A program made the position numbers and the translations under genes. Positions 1 to 9,017 of a stretch of DNA of 64,000 bases are shown here, piece by piece. Origin of the DNA: Pirellulales bacterium (GTDB lineage: Bacteria > Planctomycetota > Planctomycetia > Pirellulales > Lacipirellulaceae); the NCBI GenBank assembly GCA_028279215.1, contig JANQOF010000066.1, positions 1-64,000 on the forward strand, read 5' to 3'. The number at the start of each line of letters is the position of its first letter. Positions within the stretch are counted from its first letter, which is position 1. The notes under the pieces were generated by a model. It ran no database searches, was not told the origin of the DNA, and was given only the letters and a program-made list of their open reading frames with translations.

Positions 1-360
1 CTCACCGAATCTCCCGTTGGGTCCAAGCAAAACTAATGATTAACGCAATACGCCAAAAACTAATGCCACTCCCGACGACAGCAACTGCATAATGTTGCAG
101 AGGGAGAGGGGAATCGGGTTGACCAAATTCAATGGCGCCCTCAATTGTCCCTTCGCCACGCATCAACGGACAAAATGGACATTTCAACTCCTCTTGGGAA
201 ATGAAAAAACACCTAGAAAAACAGAGGAAAACGAACTTCGAAGGGGATGATGGGGGGCGAATAAAGTCGCCTAGAATCGTTTTTCGGTATTAGGGGACAA
301 AATGGACTTTTGCGGGGAGCTGGGCAGTCCAAGCAAGTCAGAGTTGTCGCTTGCGACCGT
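1..360. other. Non-coding stretch holding repeat copy 1
   Basis: No convincing gene. A 61-codon minus-strand reading frame (2-187, TTG start) has no recognisable motif, and its first codons lie inside the repeat described at 142-311. The rest is AT-richer than its surroundings and leads up to the 3' end of the glycosyltransferase gene. Confidence 0.6.
142..311. repeat. MITE-like dispersed repeat, copy 1
   Basis: About 170 bp that aligns with 47325-47493. Shared blocks in the same order are CAATTGTCCCTTC at the left end, AAAAAACACCT in the middle, a 23-bp exact match at 265-287 (the same as 47448-47470), and GGGACAAAATGGACTTTT at the right end. The ends carry short inverted repeats, TTGTCCC on the left and GGGACAA on the right. 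A second CAAAATGGAC motif lies inside the left end, near 171-180. No reading frame is conserved between the copies, so this looks like a non-autonomous element. Confidence 0.65.
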
Positions 361-1128
361 CTACCGCCCGCCCACTTCGCGCTTTGCTACCCGAGTGCCA
401 ACCAGGTTTTCGCACCCGAGTTGAAGGATCACCCATAGTGCGGCGGCGGCTTCGCGGTAGTTGATTTTCGATTCGCCGAAGCGGCGGTTGTCGAACGTGA
501 TGGGCACTTCAGCGAAGCGGCAACCGGTGCGACGGCAACGATAGAGCAATTCCTGCAACACGGCGTAGCCGCGAGCTTTAACCAACGTCAAATCCAAGTC
601 GGCTAACTTCGCCACGCGATAACATCGGAAGCTGCCGCTGGTGTCGTGCACCGGCAGCCGGAGCAACGTGCGGGCGTACGTGTTGATGCCCCAACTCATG
701 AGCTGCCGCGTGAGCCCCCAATCGTCAGCGCTACCACCAACCACATAACGGGAACCAATAGCAACGTCGGCATGATTCATCGCGGCCAGCAAGTCGGGAA
801 TGTAGCTTGGGCGATGGCTGAAGTCGGCGTCGAGATTCAGCAGCAAGTCGTAGCGGTGTTCGATCGCGTAGTTGACGGCTGCGAGCAAAGCGGTGCCGAG
901 CCCCATCTTTTGCGGGCGGTGCAGCACGCGTATTCGGGCATCGGATGTGGCAAGTTGATCGGCGAGTTGGCCGGTTCCGTCGGGCGAACCATCGTCAACG
1001 ACGAGCACATGAGCTTCGGGCGCGTGCTCGTGAATCGCAATGATAAGGGGCCCGAGATTCTCACGCTCGTTGTAAGTGCAAAGCGAGACCAGCAGCGAGG
1101 AACTCGGAGCGGGGGACGATGAGGACAA
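361..1128 (-). CDS. Polyprenol-phosphate mannosyltransferase-like GT2
   Basis: Family 2 glycosyltransferase of the dolichyl/polyprenyl-phosphate mannose synthase type, 255 residues. Visible signatures: the N-terminal nucleotide-binding strand LVSLCTYNERENL, VVDDGSPDGT, the metal-binding segment NLDADFSH, GSRYVVGG, and a C-terminal VHDTSGSFRCYR block. There is no C-terminal GtrA-like membrane domain, so this is the short soluble or peripheral form. Such enzymes usually transfer mannose (or glucose) from a sugar nucleotide to a polyprenyl phosphate at the cytoplasmic face. The sugar and acceptor are not readable here. No operon partner is obvious: the next gene on the same strand ends 113 bp upstream of its start. 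Confidence 0.85.
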   Translation of the reverse strand: MSSSSPAPSSSLLVSLCTYNERENLGPLIIAIHEHAPEAHVLVVDDGSPDGTGQLADQLATSDARIRVLHRPQKMGLGTALLAAVNYAIEHRYDLLLNLDADFSHRPSYIPDLLAAMNHADVAIGSRYVVGGSADDWGLTRQLMSWGINTYARTLLRLPVHDTSGSFRCYRVAKLADLDLTLVKARGYAVLQELLYRCRRTGCRFAEVPITFDNRRFGESKINYREAAAALWVILQLGCENLVGTRVAKREVGGR

Positions 1129-1241
1129 GTTACTGTTTGCCGGGGCAGGTCAATTGGGACGGTCGAAGAAGCGACCGACATGATAGCCAATCGACGACGC
1201 AATTCCCTAGCCCAACCACCATCGCAGAGATTCGCGACGCG

Positions 1242-1754
1242 TCAAACAATCACGCTGGTGAGCATTTGGAACTCGGGATCGTCGCGGAGGGCGTCGAAGT
1301 CGGGTTCGTACGGCACCAGGTCGAGGTAGTTGCAATCCATATCGAGTGCTCGGCTCAAACAACGCAACGCGCGGCGTCGCTGACCAGCGAGACTCCAATA
1401 ACATGCCAGGTTGTAATGCAGGATGGCTTCGTGTGGTTCGCTATGGATTGCCTGTTCGAGGGCTTGGATGGCCAACTCCAACCGCCCCGTGCGCTTGTAA
1501 CACCATGCCAACGCCAAATGAACATGCAGATCGCCCGGCAGAAGTTCCATGGCTCGCTGCAACGGCGGGGCCGCTTCGTGGTAGCGTTCCGACTCGCGGA
1601 GCGCTTCGCCGAGCAAATAGCTTGCGCGGCCACTCTGCTGGACGAGCGCCGCTCGGCGCTTCAGGCAATCGCCCGCTTGTTCGGGCAGCCCAAGTTCCAA
1701 GTAGCCTTCCGCTTCGCGGATGACGCGGCTGATACGAGAATTAGGTTTGGCCAT
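1242..1754 (-). CDS. Tetratricopeptide repeat protein
   Basis: Protein of 170 residues from the ATG at 1754 (MAKPNSRISRV). A longer GTG/ATG frame extends to 1895, but its extra 47 residues are Arg/Cys-rich and look non-coding. TPR-type helix pairs run through the protein: AEGYLELGLPEQAGDCLKR, YLLGEALRESERYHEAAPPLQRA, HLALAWCYKRTGRLELAIQALEQA and LHYNLACYWSLAGQRRRALRCLSRAL. It has no signal peptide and no enzymatic domain. The C-terminal acidic segment (DPEFQ) is common after such repeats. Probably a cytoplasmic scaffold; the partner is unknown. Confidence 0.8.
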   Translation of the reverse strand: MAKPNSRISRVIREAEGYLELGLPEQAGDCLKRRAALVQQSGRASYLLGEALRESERYHEAAPPLQRAMELLPGDLHVHLALAWCYKRTGRLELAIQALEQAIHSEPHEAILHYNLACYWSLAGQRRRALRCLSRALDMDCNYLDLVPYEPDFDALRDDPEFQMLTSVIV

Positions 1755-2278
1755 AAGAATCAATCGCACGCTCGTTGGGCAGAGTCTTACATGGGCCGGT
1801 CGTATCCTTCGTCGCGGCACGCATGTCTCGATGTGCATGCATTCTACGCACAACCTGCGGCGCGCCAAAGTGCGTGGGAAAAAGTCGCGCCGCAAGTGTT
1901 TGTCAGGACTAGACTAAGTGCCCCAATTTCGAGTTTTGCGGCGATGCCGGCTGTGCGCGACCGGCAATCTGTGGCGCGCTGGACACTCACGCCGTCTCGT
2001 CGGTCGAATTGCGGCCGCGATGCCCGCCTTTGAGGACGTGTATCGCCTTTTGGCCACATGATGCGAAGCGGGAACACGCGGGCCGCGCTTGTGGCGAAAT
2101 CACAACACGGACATCCTGAAGGCTGGTGCCCCAGTATCGACCTAAGTACCTATGCTGATGGGTTTTAAGTCACCTGTGAAGCTATACGCGACGGCGACGG
2201 CGCGATGCTTGCATTTGCCAGTGCCAGCATCCTCCCAGTCCTGCCGGTGCTGCCCTGGTCCCCTCGGGGCAGCACCCA
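1755..2278. other. Intergenic region, nothing recognised
   Basis: Several overlapping open frames on both strands are compositional shadows without motifs. I see no RNA gene, repeat or clear promoter. Confidence 0.5.
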
Positions 2279-2599
2279 ATGGACCTCTCCTCCCCCCGCT
2301 CGTCGCTCGCCTCCTTGCGAACCATTCTGCTCATTTCGACGCTGCTTTTGGCGGTCGGATCGTTTGCCGCGGTCGTCGATCCCAAGCGGCCCGCCGCTGC
2401 TGGTCGATTGCCGACCACCCAGTTGGAATGGGTTCGCACCGTCGACGGCTGGGAGCGCCCGGGCCGATGGCAACCGCCCGTCTCCCCTTCCAAGCCGTTG
2501 CATCCTGCTGTGGTAGCGGGACTTTTGGCGATGGCGGCGGTAGGCGGCCTGGTGGGTCCAACGGTGCCGGCGCCGCCATCGAGCAACGAGAATCTCTGA
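2279..2599 (+). CDS. Small two-helix membrane protein
   Basis: 106 residues. Two hydrophobic segments, TILLISTLLLAVGSFAAVV (about 15-33) and AVVAGLLAMAAVGGLVG (about 77-93), flank a polar middle containing the motif LEWVRTVDGWERP. Short membrane proteins with an EW-R-T-DGWE motif between two helices occur in other planctomycetes as far as I recall; no function is known. It ends 118 bp before the next same-strand gene. Overlapping frames on both strands lack the paired helices, which is why this frame was chosen. Confidence 0.55.
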   Translation: MDLSSPRSSLASLRTILLISTLLLAVGSFAAVVDPKRPAAAGRLPTTQLEWVRTVDGWERPGRWQPPVSPSKPLHPAVVAGLLAMAAVGGLVGPTVPAPPSSNENL

Positions 2600-2717
2600 G
2601 ATCCGTCGATTTTTCGGCACGGATCCTCTGCTCCACCGCCACTAATATTGATAGATCGGCCAGTAGCGATCACGGCCGCAAGTGTCTCAAGCACAACTTC
2701 AGCCCCTAAGTTCCGCC

Positions 2718-5012
2718 ATGCGCCTTACTCTCCGCACGCTGCTCGCCTACATGGATGACATCCTCGATCCCGCCGATCAGGAGGATTTGGCGCGTCAGGT
2801 GGAAGCAAGCGAGAACGCGACCGAGTTGATTCACCGTACCCGCGACGCGACACGACGCCTGCGCCTGGGTGCGCCGCCCGTTATTGGTGAGGGCATGGAA
2901 CTCGACCCGAACTATGTGGCCGAGTACCTGGACAACACTATGTCGGCCGAAGACATGACGGAGTTTCAACAGATTTGCTTGGACTCGGACGTCCATCTGG
3001 CCGAAGTGGCGTCGTGCCACCACGTTCTGACGATGGTGCTGGGCGAGCCGGCGGAGATTGATGCCGACATGCGGCAGCGCATGTACGGAGTGCCCGGGCA
3101 AATGGACGAGTTGCGGCAACGTAGGCTTGACGGTCCGCATCGCGTGGCCTCAACAGCCGATAACGCGCCACAGCAAAAATCGGACTCTGGTGCGGTGGAA
3201 CCGGTCACTGAAGTACCCGATTATCTGAAGGCTGGCGAATCGTCGGTTGTCGGCCGACTGGCTTTGGCATTCGCTGCTGCATTGGTTCTCGGTTTTGGGG
3301 CATTCATATTGTTTGGCCCCGGTGGCATGCTGCGCGACGACCCACAGCTTGCCCAAAACGGAGAGGCCGCGGAGCAGTCCGTAGACGATTCAACTGGCGG
3401 AACGGTGGAAGACGCCGGCCCGAACGTAGCGCCGCCCGATGCACTCGCGCCGGACGAAGGCTCCGATACAATGGCTCCCGACGCCAACGACGAAGCGGCG
3501 GCTGTCGGCGGTGCACCCCCGGACTTTGCAAACAGCGAAGACGCTACGGATGCTAGCGCACTGCCGGAACTCGCGGCAGGCGATCCAGAGTTGCCCGCAA
3601 CCCAGCCCGAAGATGAATCGCCCATGGTGCTGCCAGAGGTTACGCCTGATGCAGCGAGCGACGACGCGGGCGGTAGCGCAGAGGAAGTTTCGGACGCCAT
3701 CGGCATCGAGGCTGCGACCGCAGGTGCTGGCGAAGCAGCCGCACCGGACAAGCGACTAGCGATGAACACCATAGATCGCACCGACGTCGTGCCAGACGCA
3801 CTGCCCAACTCGGAAGATCCCGATTTGGTCGTCGACGATGAAGCGGCAACGGAAGTTGCGCCACCGGACGCTGCCCCGATGGGCACATTGGTGGCGGTCG
3901 ATCAAGTGCTGCTGCGGTGGGACCCAGAGGCCGGCCAATGGCTGAGAATGCCGTCCCGCTCGAGCATCCTGGCGGGCGAACAACTACTGTCGCTTCCCAC
4001 CTACCGACCCTCGCTCGCGCTGGTGTCGGGCTTGCGTGTGGAGTTTTCCGATGGCGCCAACATGGTGCTTGATCTCGCGGATGGAGGCGATGCCATTCGC
4101 CTGGAGGCTGCCTACGGTCGCTTCCTGCTGCACAACACCAACATGGAACCAATCGAAGTGCACATCGTGGTTGGCGATGAAACTCGTCAAGTGATTCTTG
4201 AATCAACTGCTGTATTGGGAGTCGACGTCGACCGTCCGTTCGTGCCCGGCGCCGACGTCGAAGAATCGGTCGGCATGTTCGTCGCAGAGTTCTACGCACC
4301 CGAAGGCAAGGTAACCTGGGCCACCGTGGGTGGCCCTATGCCGGTCGATGAATCATCTCAATGGTCATGGAACGATACGGCTCCCCAATCGTTGACCGAC
4401 GACGTCGAGTGGCTCAATGGCCAGTCGCTCGACTTCTTGCTGCAAAACGTCTCGCGCGACTTCGAGCGACATTTCGACACCGATCGGCCGGCGAGGCTGC
4501 AACTGCTCGAAATGTATGAGTCGTCGAAACGCCGTGAGGAAAAGTCGCTGGCGGCCCAGTGTGGCACCCACGTTGGGCAGTTCGTGCCATTGGTGCAGGC
4601 GCTCGCCGATACCCAGCAGCAGTCGAATTGGGATGAACACATTGCCGAACTGCGGCGTGCGATGTCGCGCAGCACGCAGACCGCCACGCTGGTGCATGAT
4701 ACGCTCACCGAGCAGCGCGGCGCAGCGCTGGCCGACGATCTGTTCGCCATGCTACGTGGCTACTCGCCTGAGGAGATTGGCACCACCCGCGACGAGATCG
4801 GCTCGGGGGTAACCAAGCAGTTGATCGACTGGCTGGAACACGATCGGCTGGAATACCGCGTGTTGGCGATTCACAACCTGAAGCAGATCTACGGTGGCAA
4901 GACCCTTGGTTACAATCCGGTGATCACCGAACCAAGCCGTCAGCAACGTGCCGTAAAACTGTGGCGAACTCGGCTCACTAACAACGAATTGGTGCCCACC
5001 TATCTGCAATAA
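2718..5012 (+). CDS. Large single-pass membrane protein, anti-sigma-like N-terminus
   Basis: 764 residues from the ATG at 2718 (MRLTLRTLLAYMDD); an upstream ATG at 2682 would add 12 residues. The N-terminus holds two similar helical units, LLAYMDDILDPADQEDLARQ and VAEYLDNTMSAEDMTEFQQ, which resemble zinc-free anti-sigma-factor helices. A membrane segment, LALAFAAALVLGFGAFILF, lies near residues 188-206. It is followed by about 200 residues of Asp/Ala/Pro/Glu-rich low-complexity linker, a beta-rich domain (about 395-530, FecR-like spacing), and a helical C-terminal region. I recognise the layout as planctomycetal but no named family. Membrane signalling is possible; this is inference. Confidence 0.7.
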   Translation: MRLTLRTLLAYMDDILDPADQEDLARQVEASENATELIHRTRDATRRLRLGAPPVIGEGMELDPNYVAEYLDNTMSAEDMTEFQQICLDSDVHLAEVASCHHVLTMVLGEPAEIDADMRQRMYGVPGQMDELRQRRLDGPHRVASTADNAPQQKSDSGAVEPVTEVPDYLKAGESSVVGRLALAFAAALVLGFGAFILFGPGGMLRDDPQLAQNGEAAEQSVDDSTGGTVEDAGPNVAPPDALAPDEGSDTMAPDANDEAAAVGGAPPDFANSEDATDASALPELAAGDPELPATQPEDESPMVLPEVTPDAASDDAGGSAEEVSDAIGIEAATAGAGEAAAPDKRLAMNTIDRTDVVPDALPNSEDPDLVVDDEAATEVAPPDAAPMGTLVAVDQVLLRWDPEAGQWLRMPSRSSILAGEQLLSLPTYRPSLALVSGLRVEFSDGANMVLDLADGGDAIRLEAAYGRFLLHNTNMEPIEVHIVVGDETRQVILESTAVLGVDVDRPFVPGADVEESVGMFVAEFYAPEGKVTWATVGGPMPVDESSQWSWNDTAPQSLTDDVEWLNGQSLDFLLQNVSRDFERHFDTDRPARLQLLEMYESSKRREEKSLAAQCGTHVGQFVPLVQALADTQQQSNWDEHIAELRRAMSRSTQTATLVHDTLTEQRGAALADDLFAMLRGYSPEEIGTTRDEIGSGVTKQLIDWLEHDRLEYRVLAIHNLKQIYGGKTLGYNPVITEPSRQQRAVKLWRTRLTNNELVPTYLQ

Positions 5013-5380
5013 AGTGATGCGTGGCCGCGATGGCCGTTGCACCATTTCGGGGGGCATACACTATTGCGGGATTGTTACCGAGCGACCAAATGGGAGTGGG
5101 GAAAGTCGCGCAAGCGTTTTCTGCCTCGCCGTTCGGCATTCCTCACTTTCGTTCGTACTGCCGATCGACTCGGCGACGTAGCCGGCCTGGCGACAAAGGG
5201 AATCGACTAAGGGGAATACGTTTTGCGGTATTTCTTCGCCGCAATTGCTCGGTTCCCTGAAATCGTCGCAGTTGGTAGACTAGAGCGTCTGCCGCGGCGG
5301 TCACTAGCTTGGCTGGTAGCGGGCGTTTCCCCGGGCCGACTGCCGGGACACCTTGTTAGCGATGATCGACAGAATTAGGG
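5013..5380. other. Intergenic region upstream of hpf
   Basis: No gene, RNA or repeat recognised in about 370 bp. The promoter for hpf should lie here, but I could not assign -35/-10 boxes with confidence. Confidence 0.45.
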
Positions 5381-5749
5381 GTGCCATCTGTGCAAGTCCG
5401 AGTTTCGACCCGCCACGGGCATTTGAGTGAAGCAAGCCAAGAGAAAATCACGGCTAAGGCAGAGAAACTGCTACGCATATTCGACCGGCTCACCGAAATT
5501 GCGATTGTCGTCGACTTGAAGGACGAGCAAAACCCGAAGGTAGACATCCAGGTCTCGGCCGAGCATAAGCACGACTTCGTGGCAAGCGAGCAATCGACCG
5601 AAATGATGGCCGCTGTCGACAACGCAATTCACAAAGTCGAGCAGCAACTTCGCAAGTACAAGGAAAAGGTGGTAGAGCGCCACCGCGACCGCGGACGAGA
5701 GGTACGGCAGGTGGAAGCGGAGTACAACGTGGACGTCGATAACGAGTAG
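5381..5749 (+). CDS. hpf: Ribosome hibernation promoting factor, short form
   Basis: 122 residues from a GTG start at 5381, preceded by AGGGG. It matches the HPF/YfiA (RaiA) family: VQVRVSTRHGHLSE, then KAEKLLRIFDRLTEIAIVVDLKD, VDIQVSAEHKHDF, MMAAVDNAIHKVEQQLRKYKEKV. The family binds the 30S decoding region and silences or dimerises ribosomes under stress. The length fits the short form; the C-terminal dimerisation domain of long HPF is missing. A short charged tail (residues 100-122) follows. It lies 121 bp upstream of ptsN, the arrangement seen in many nitrogen-PTS loci. Confidence 0.9.
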   Translation: MPSVQVRVSTRHGHLSEASQEKITAKAEKLLRIFDRLTEIAIVVDLKDEQNPKVDIQVSAEHKHDFVASEQSTEMMAAVDNAIHKVEQQLRKYKEKVVERHRDRGREVRQVEAEYNVDVDNE

Positions 5750-5870
5750 TCCGACGATGCTAGCATAGTAACCACCTATACGGGCCGAGCTACTGAACGG
5801 TCGGCCGTCCCTTAAACCGATCCCCGTATTGGCGCAATGTCGCGCGTACCGAAACAAGGAATCGCATGGA

Positions 5871-6347
5871 ATGAAATTCTCTGAGTTTATATCGAAAGAT
5901 GCTATCCGTACTGACTTGGAGGCGACGGACAAAGAAACTGTAATTCGCGAGATGACTTCCTCGCTCCAAGAAGCGCATTCCATTGGCGACGATCAATTTG
6001 AGAGCGTCGTGGAAGCCATCCTCAAACGCGAGGAACTTGGTAGCACCGGCATCGGTCGCGGCGTGGCCGTACCTCACACCAAGCACCCCACCGTCGACAA
6101 GCTGTGTGGCGCGGTTGGTGTAAGTACCGCAGGCGTCGAGTTCGATAGCCTGGACGGCGAAAAGGTCCACTTACTGTTTTTGTTGGTCTCACCACCCGAC
6201 AGGCCGGGTGACCATTTGCGGGCACTGGAAAACATATCACGACAACTTCGAAACGACACCTTTTGCCGCTTCCTGAAACAATCCAAGACCGCCGACGATG
6301 TTTGGACGCTCCTGGAAGAAGCCGATAACAACCAATTCGGTTCGTAG
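5871..6347 (+). CDS. ptsN: PTS EIIA, fructose/nitrogen-regulatory type
   Basis: 158 residues from the ATG at 5871; a TTG 42 bp upstream would add 14 residues unlike the family. The active-site block GSTGIGRGVAVPHTKH places the phosphorylated histidine at residue 69. It is a PTS_EIIA_2 domain alone, with no EIIB or EIIC domain attached or nearby, so its likely role is regulatory, receiving phosphate from HPr rather than transporting sugar. It is followed by ptsH after 60 bp and probably co-transcribed with it. Confidence 0.9.
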   Translation: MKFSEFISKDAIRTDLEATDKETVIREMTSSLQEAHSIGDDQFESVVEAILKREELGSTGIGRGVAVPHTKHPTVDKLCGAVGVSTAGVEFDSLDGEKVHLLFLLVSPPDRPGDHLRALENISRQLRNDTFCRFLKQSKTADDVWTLLEEADNNQFGS

Positions 6348-6407
6348 CATCGGTTCGCTCCGACACCCCTACTAACTATCCGACGTAGTTAGCAAGCACA
6401 CGAAGCG

Positions 6408-6722
6408 ATGGCAGAAGTATTTGTAACCCAAACATTTGTAGTTTCCACTGAGAACGGACTGCATATTCGCCCGGCTGAGCAGTTGGCTCGGTTGGCCAAC
6501 CGATTTGCCTCGCAAATCGGACTGATTTACGAGAGTCAGCGTGTCGACGCCAAGAGCATCATGGAGATGCTGACGTTGGGAGCCGCGCATGGCTCCAACG
6601 TCGTGATCGAGGCCCGAGGTGTCGATGCACGAGAGGCGGTAGATGCGATTTTGGCCCTGGTCGACAGCGAGTTTTCGTCGGCCAGCGACCCCGAAAGTGC
6701 CGCGAACGGCCCTTCGTCGTAG
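6408..6722 (+). CDS. ptsH: Phosphocarrier protein HPr
   Basis: 104 residues. GLHIRPAEQ carries the phosphoacceptor histidine (His19). VDAKSIMEMLTL carries a serine (Ser50) at the position of the regulatory Ser46 of Gram-positive HPr, so HPr-kinase control is conceivable, though no hprK is seen here. The C-terminus is extended by about 12 polar residues (SSASDPESAANGPSS). It should accept phosphate from EI (ptsI, 518 bp downstream) and pass it to the EIIA encoded just upstream. Confidence 0.92.
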   Translation: MAEVFVTQTFVVSTENGLHIRPAEQLARLANRFASQIGLIYESQRVDAKSIMEMLTLGAAHGSNVVIEARGVDAREAVDAILALVDSEFSSASDPESAANGPSS

Positions 6723-7240
6723 GTGTATTCGGAATGCCGAACCAAACCGTCGCCGGTGCGTAGAACTAGAACTACCCGTCTGTGGCAAGAGAATTAGTTA
6801 ACCACTTAGAGTCGATTTCGAGCGATTGGCCGGCGGCTGGACGAGAGGGCCATTTATGTTCCGCTCTGGGGAGCAAGGCACACGTCCGCCGAGCCGACGC
6901 CCACACTTACTACTAACATTTTAGGCACCACCAGGGCTGACCACCACCGACGTAACCAACGTACCGCCGAGTGGAAGCCATGCGGGAACGCCACAAGCGA
7001 GTGGCTCGCGACCGACGTGAGCCGACGAGCGCAACCACACTCTTGAGCGAGCGAATGGTCTACCAAGAACGACGTTCACTCCTTCCAGCGAGTTGCCCGC
7101 CGCTTACCGCGATCCGCAGCCAACCAACCTGTCCGTGTTTACTCGCATTGCCCCGCTAGCCGGCCCTATCGTCCAACCACGATAACCCGCACGAGCAATT
7201 CTCAGCACGTGGCAGCTCTGGTCGCCTCGACGAGAGCGGC
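6723..7240. other. Intergenic region between ptsH and ptsI
   Basis: 518 bp without a convincing gene. Short frames here are Arg/Ser/Pro-rich and lack motifs. No hairpin-plus-T-run terminator stands out. The gap is long for a ptsHI pair, so ptsI may have its own promoter; I could not assign one. Confidence 0.45.
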
Positions 7241-8983
7241 ATGCAGCGTTTGCAAGGCATAGCAGTTTCGCCGGGAGTTGCGATTGGCGAAGCGGTGATC
7301 TTCGGCAACGAAGGTTTTCGCATCTCGCGACGGTTTCTTTCGCGGAACGCGGTAAACGACGAAATCCGGCGGCTCGACGAGGCGATCGCCGCGGCGGCCA
7401 AGGAAATCGACGTCAACCGGCAACGCGTTGCCGAGCAACTGGGAGACGAGTACGCGGCGATCTTCTCGGCTCACCTGCAAATGCTGCAGGACCCCAAGCT
7501 TCGCGACGAGCTCGACCAGATGATCCGCGACCGACATTACTCGCCGGAGTACTCGGTCAGCCGCGCGCTACGTCGCTATGCCAAGGTGTTTCTTTCGCTC
7601 GAAGGCGACACCATGGCCGAGCGGGCAAACGACGTGTTCGATATCGAAAAGCGTTTGCTACGCCACCTACTCGGCCAGCGGCGCGAAGGCTTGGGTGAAC
7701 TGACCAGCGAGGTGCTGATTCTCGCCCACAATCTCACGCCGAGTGAAACGGCCAATTTGAATCCTGAGTTCGTCAAAGGGTTCGTCACCGAGATCGGTGG
7801 CCCTGGCAGCCACACCGCCATTGTCGCCGAGGCCCTCGACATTCCGGCCGTCGTCGGAACCGGACCGTTCCTGACCGAAGTGTCTGGCGGCGAAACAGTG
7901 ATTATCGATGGCGACCACGGGTTAGTGATTCTGCAGCCCGACGAAGAGACGGTCGCCCGATACCGCCACGAAGTCGCCGAACAGCGAGATCTGGCAGCCA
8001 AGCTGGAAACGCTTCGCGACCTGCCTGCCGTAACACTCGATGGCGAACATGTAACCATGCTGGGCAACATCGAGTTTCCCGGCGAAGTCAAGCACTGTCG
8101 CGAACGAGGAGCCGACGGGATTGGCCTGTACCGGACCGAGTTCCTCTTTCTCACGCACGAAGTGCAACCGAGCGAAGAAGAGCACTTGGCCGCCTATCGC
8201 GAGGTGATCGAAGCGGTCGACGGCCAACCGGTGGTAATGCGAACGCTCGATCTTGGGGCCGACAAGATCCCCAACTTCCCTATGCCTGACGACGAGCGCA
8301 ACCCGTTCCTCGGTTTGCGAAGTATTCGCTTGGCGTTGAAGCATGTGGACATGTTCCGTATCCAATTGCGCGCCATGTTGCGGGCGGGTCTTGGCGGGAA
8401 CATGAAGATCATGTTTCCGCTGATCACCAACCTCATCGAACTGCGTCGTGCGAAAATGGTACTGAGCGACGCGATGGAAGACCTCGAAGAAGACGGTTTC
8501 GAGTTCAACCGCGACATCGAAGTTGGGATGATGGTCGAGGTTCCCTCGGCGGTATTGATGATGGATCACTTTGTCGAGGAAGTCGACTTTTTCAGCATCG
8601 GCACGAACGACCTGATTCAATACACGCTGGCAGTCGACCGAAGTAACAAGGACGTGGCATCGCTGTACACCGGTAGCGACCCGGCGATTCTGCGACTGAT
8701 TCAAATGGCCATCGACACGGCCGGCCAGCACAACAAGCCAATTAGCATGTGCGGCCAAATGTGCGGCAACCCCATTTACACCATGGTATTGCTTGGACTG
8801 GGGCTGCGAACTTTTAGCGCGGTGCCGGCGGCCATTCCCGAAATCAAGCGGGTATGCCGATCGGTATCCATTTCGCAATGCCAGGAGCTGGCGGCGAGGA
8901 TCCTATCGCTCGAGAGCGCGCGCGACGTGAGAACGGCGCTGCGCGAGGAGCTGATCAAGGTGCTACCCGATCAGCCCGTTTGA
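7241..8983 (+). CDS. ptsI: PTS enzyme I (phosphoenolpyruvate-protein phosphotransferase)
   Basis: 580 residues, the usual length of EI. Starts MQRLQGIAVSPGVAIGEA. The phosphohistidine swivel segment GGPGSHTAIVAEALDIPAVVG places the active histidine at residue 191. The C-terminal PEP-binding barrel shows GADGIGLYRTEFLF, GLRSIRLAL, EVGMMVEVPSA, FFSIGTNDLIQYTLAVDR, and PISMCGQMCGNP with the catalytic cysteine. It has no N-terminal GAF domain, so it is EI rather than EI-Ntr (PtsP). It starts the phosphorelay EI to HPr to EIIA encoded in this block. Confidence 0.95.
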   Translation: MQRLQGIAVSPGVAIGEAVIFGNEGFRISRRFLSRNAVNDEIRRLDEAIAAAAKEIDVNRQRVAEQLGDEYAAIFSAHLQMLQDPKLRDELDQMIRDRHYSPEYSVSRALRRYAKVFLSLEGDTMAERANDVFDIEKRLLRHLLGQRREGLGELTSEVLILAHNLTPSETANLNPEFVKGFVTEIGGPGSHTAIVAEALDIPAVVGTGPFLTEVSGGETVIIDGDHGLVILQPDEETVARYRHEVAEQRDLAAKLETLRDLPAVTLDGEHVTMLGNIEFPGEVKHCRERGADGIGLYRTEFLFLTHEVQPSEEEHLAAYREVIEAVDGQPVVMRTLDLGADKIPNFPMPDDERNPFLGLRSIRLALKHVDMFRIQLRAMLRAGLGGNMKIMFPLITNLIELRRAKMVLSDAMEDLEEDGFEFNRDIEVGMMVEVPSAVLMMDHFVEEVDFFSIGTNDLIQYTLAVDRSNKDVASLYTGSDPAILRLIQMAIDTAGQHNKPISMCGQMCGNPIYTMVLLGLGLRTFSAVPAAIPEIKRVCRSVSISQCQELAARILSLESARDVRTALREELIKVLPDQPV

Positions 8984-9017
8984 CAACACTCACTCGTTCA
9001 ACAAAAGCGAACACCAC

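Noticed and set aside
2..187. 61-codon minus-strand ORF at the window start
   Set aside because: TTG start inside the dispersed repeat, no motif, no ribosome-binding site seen.
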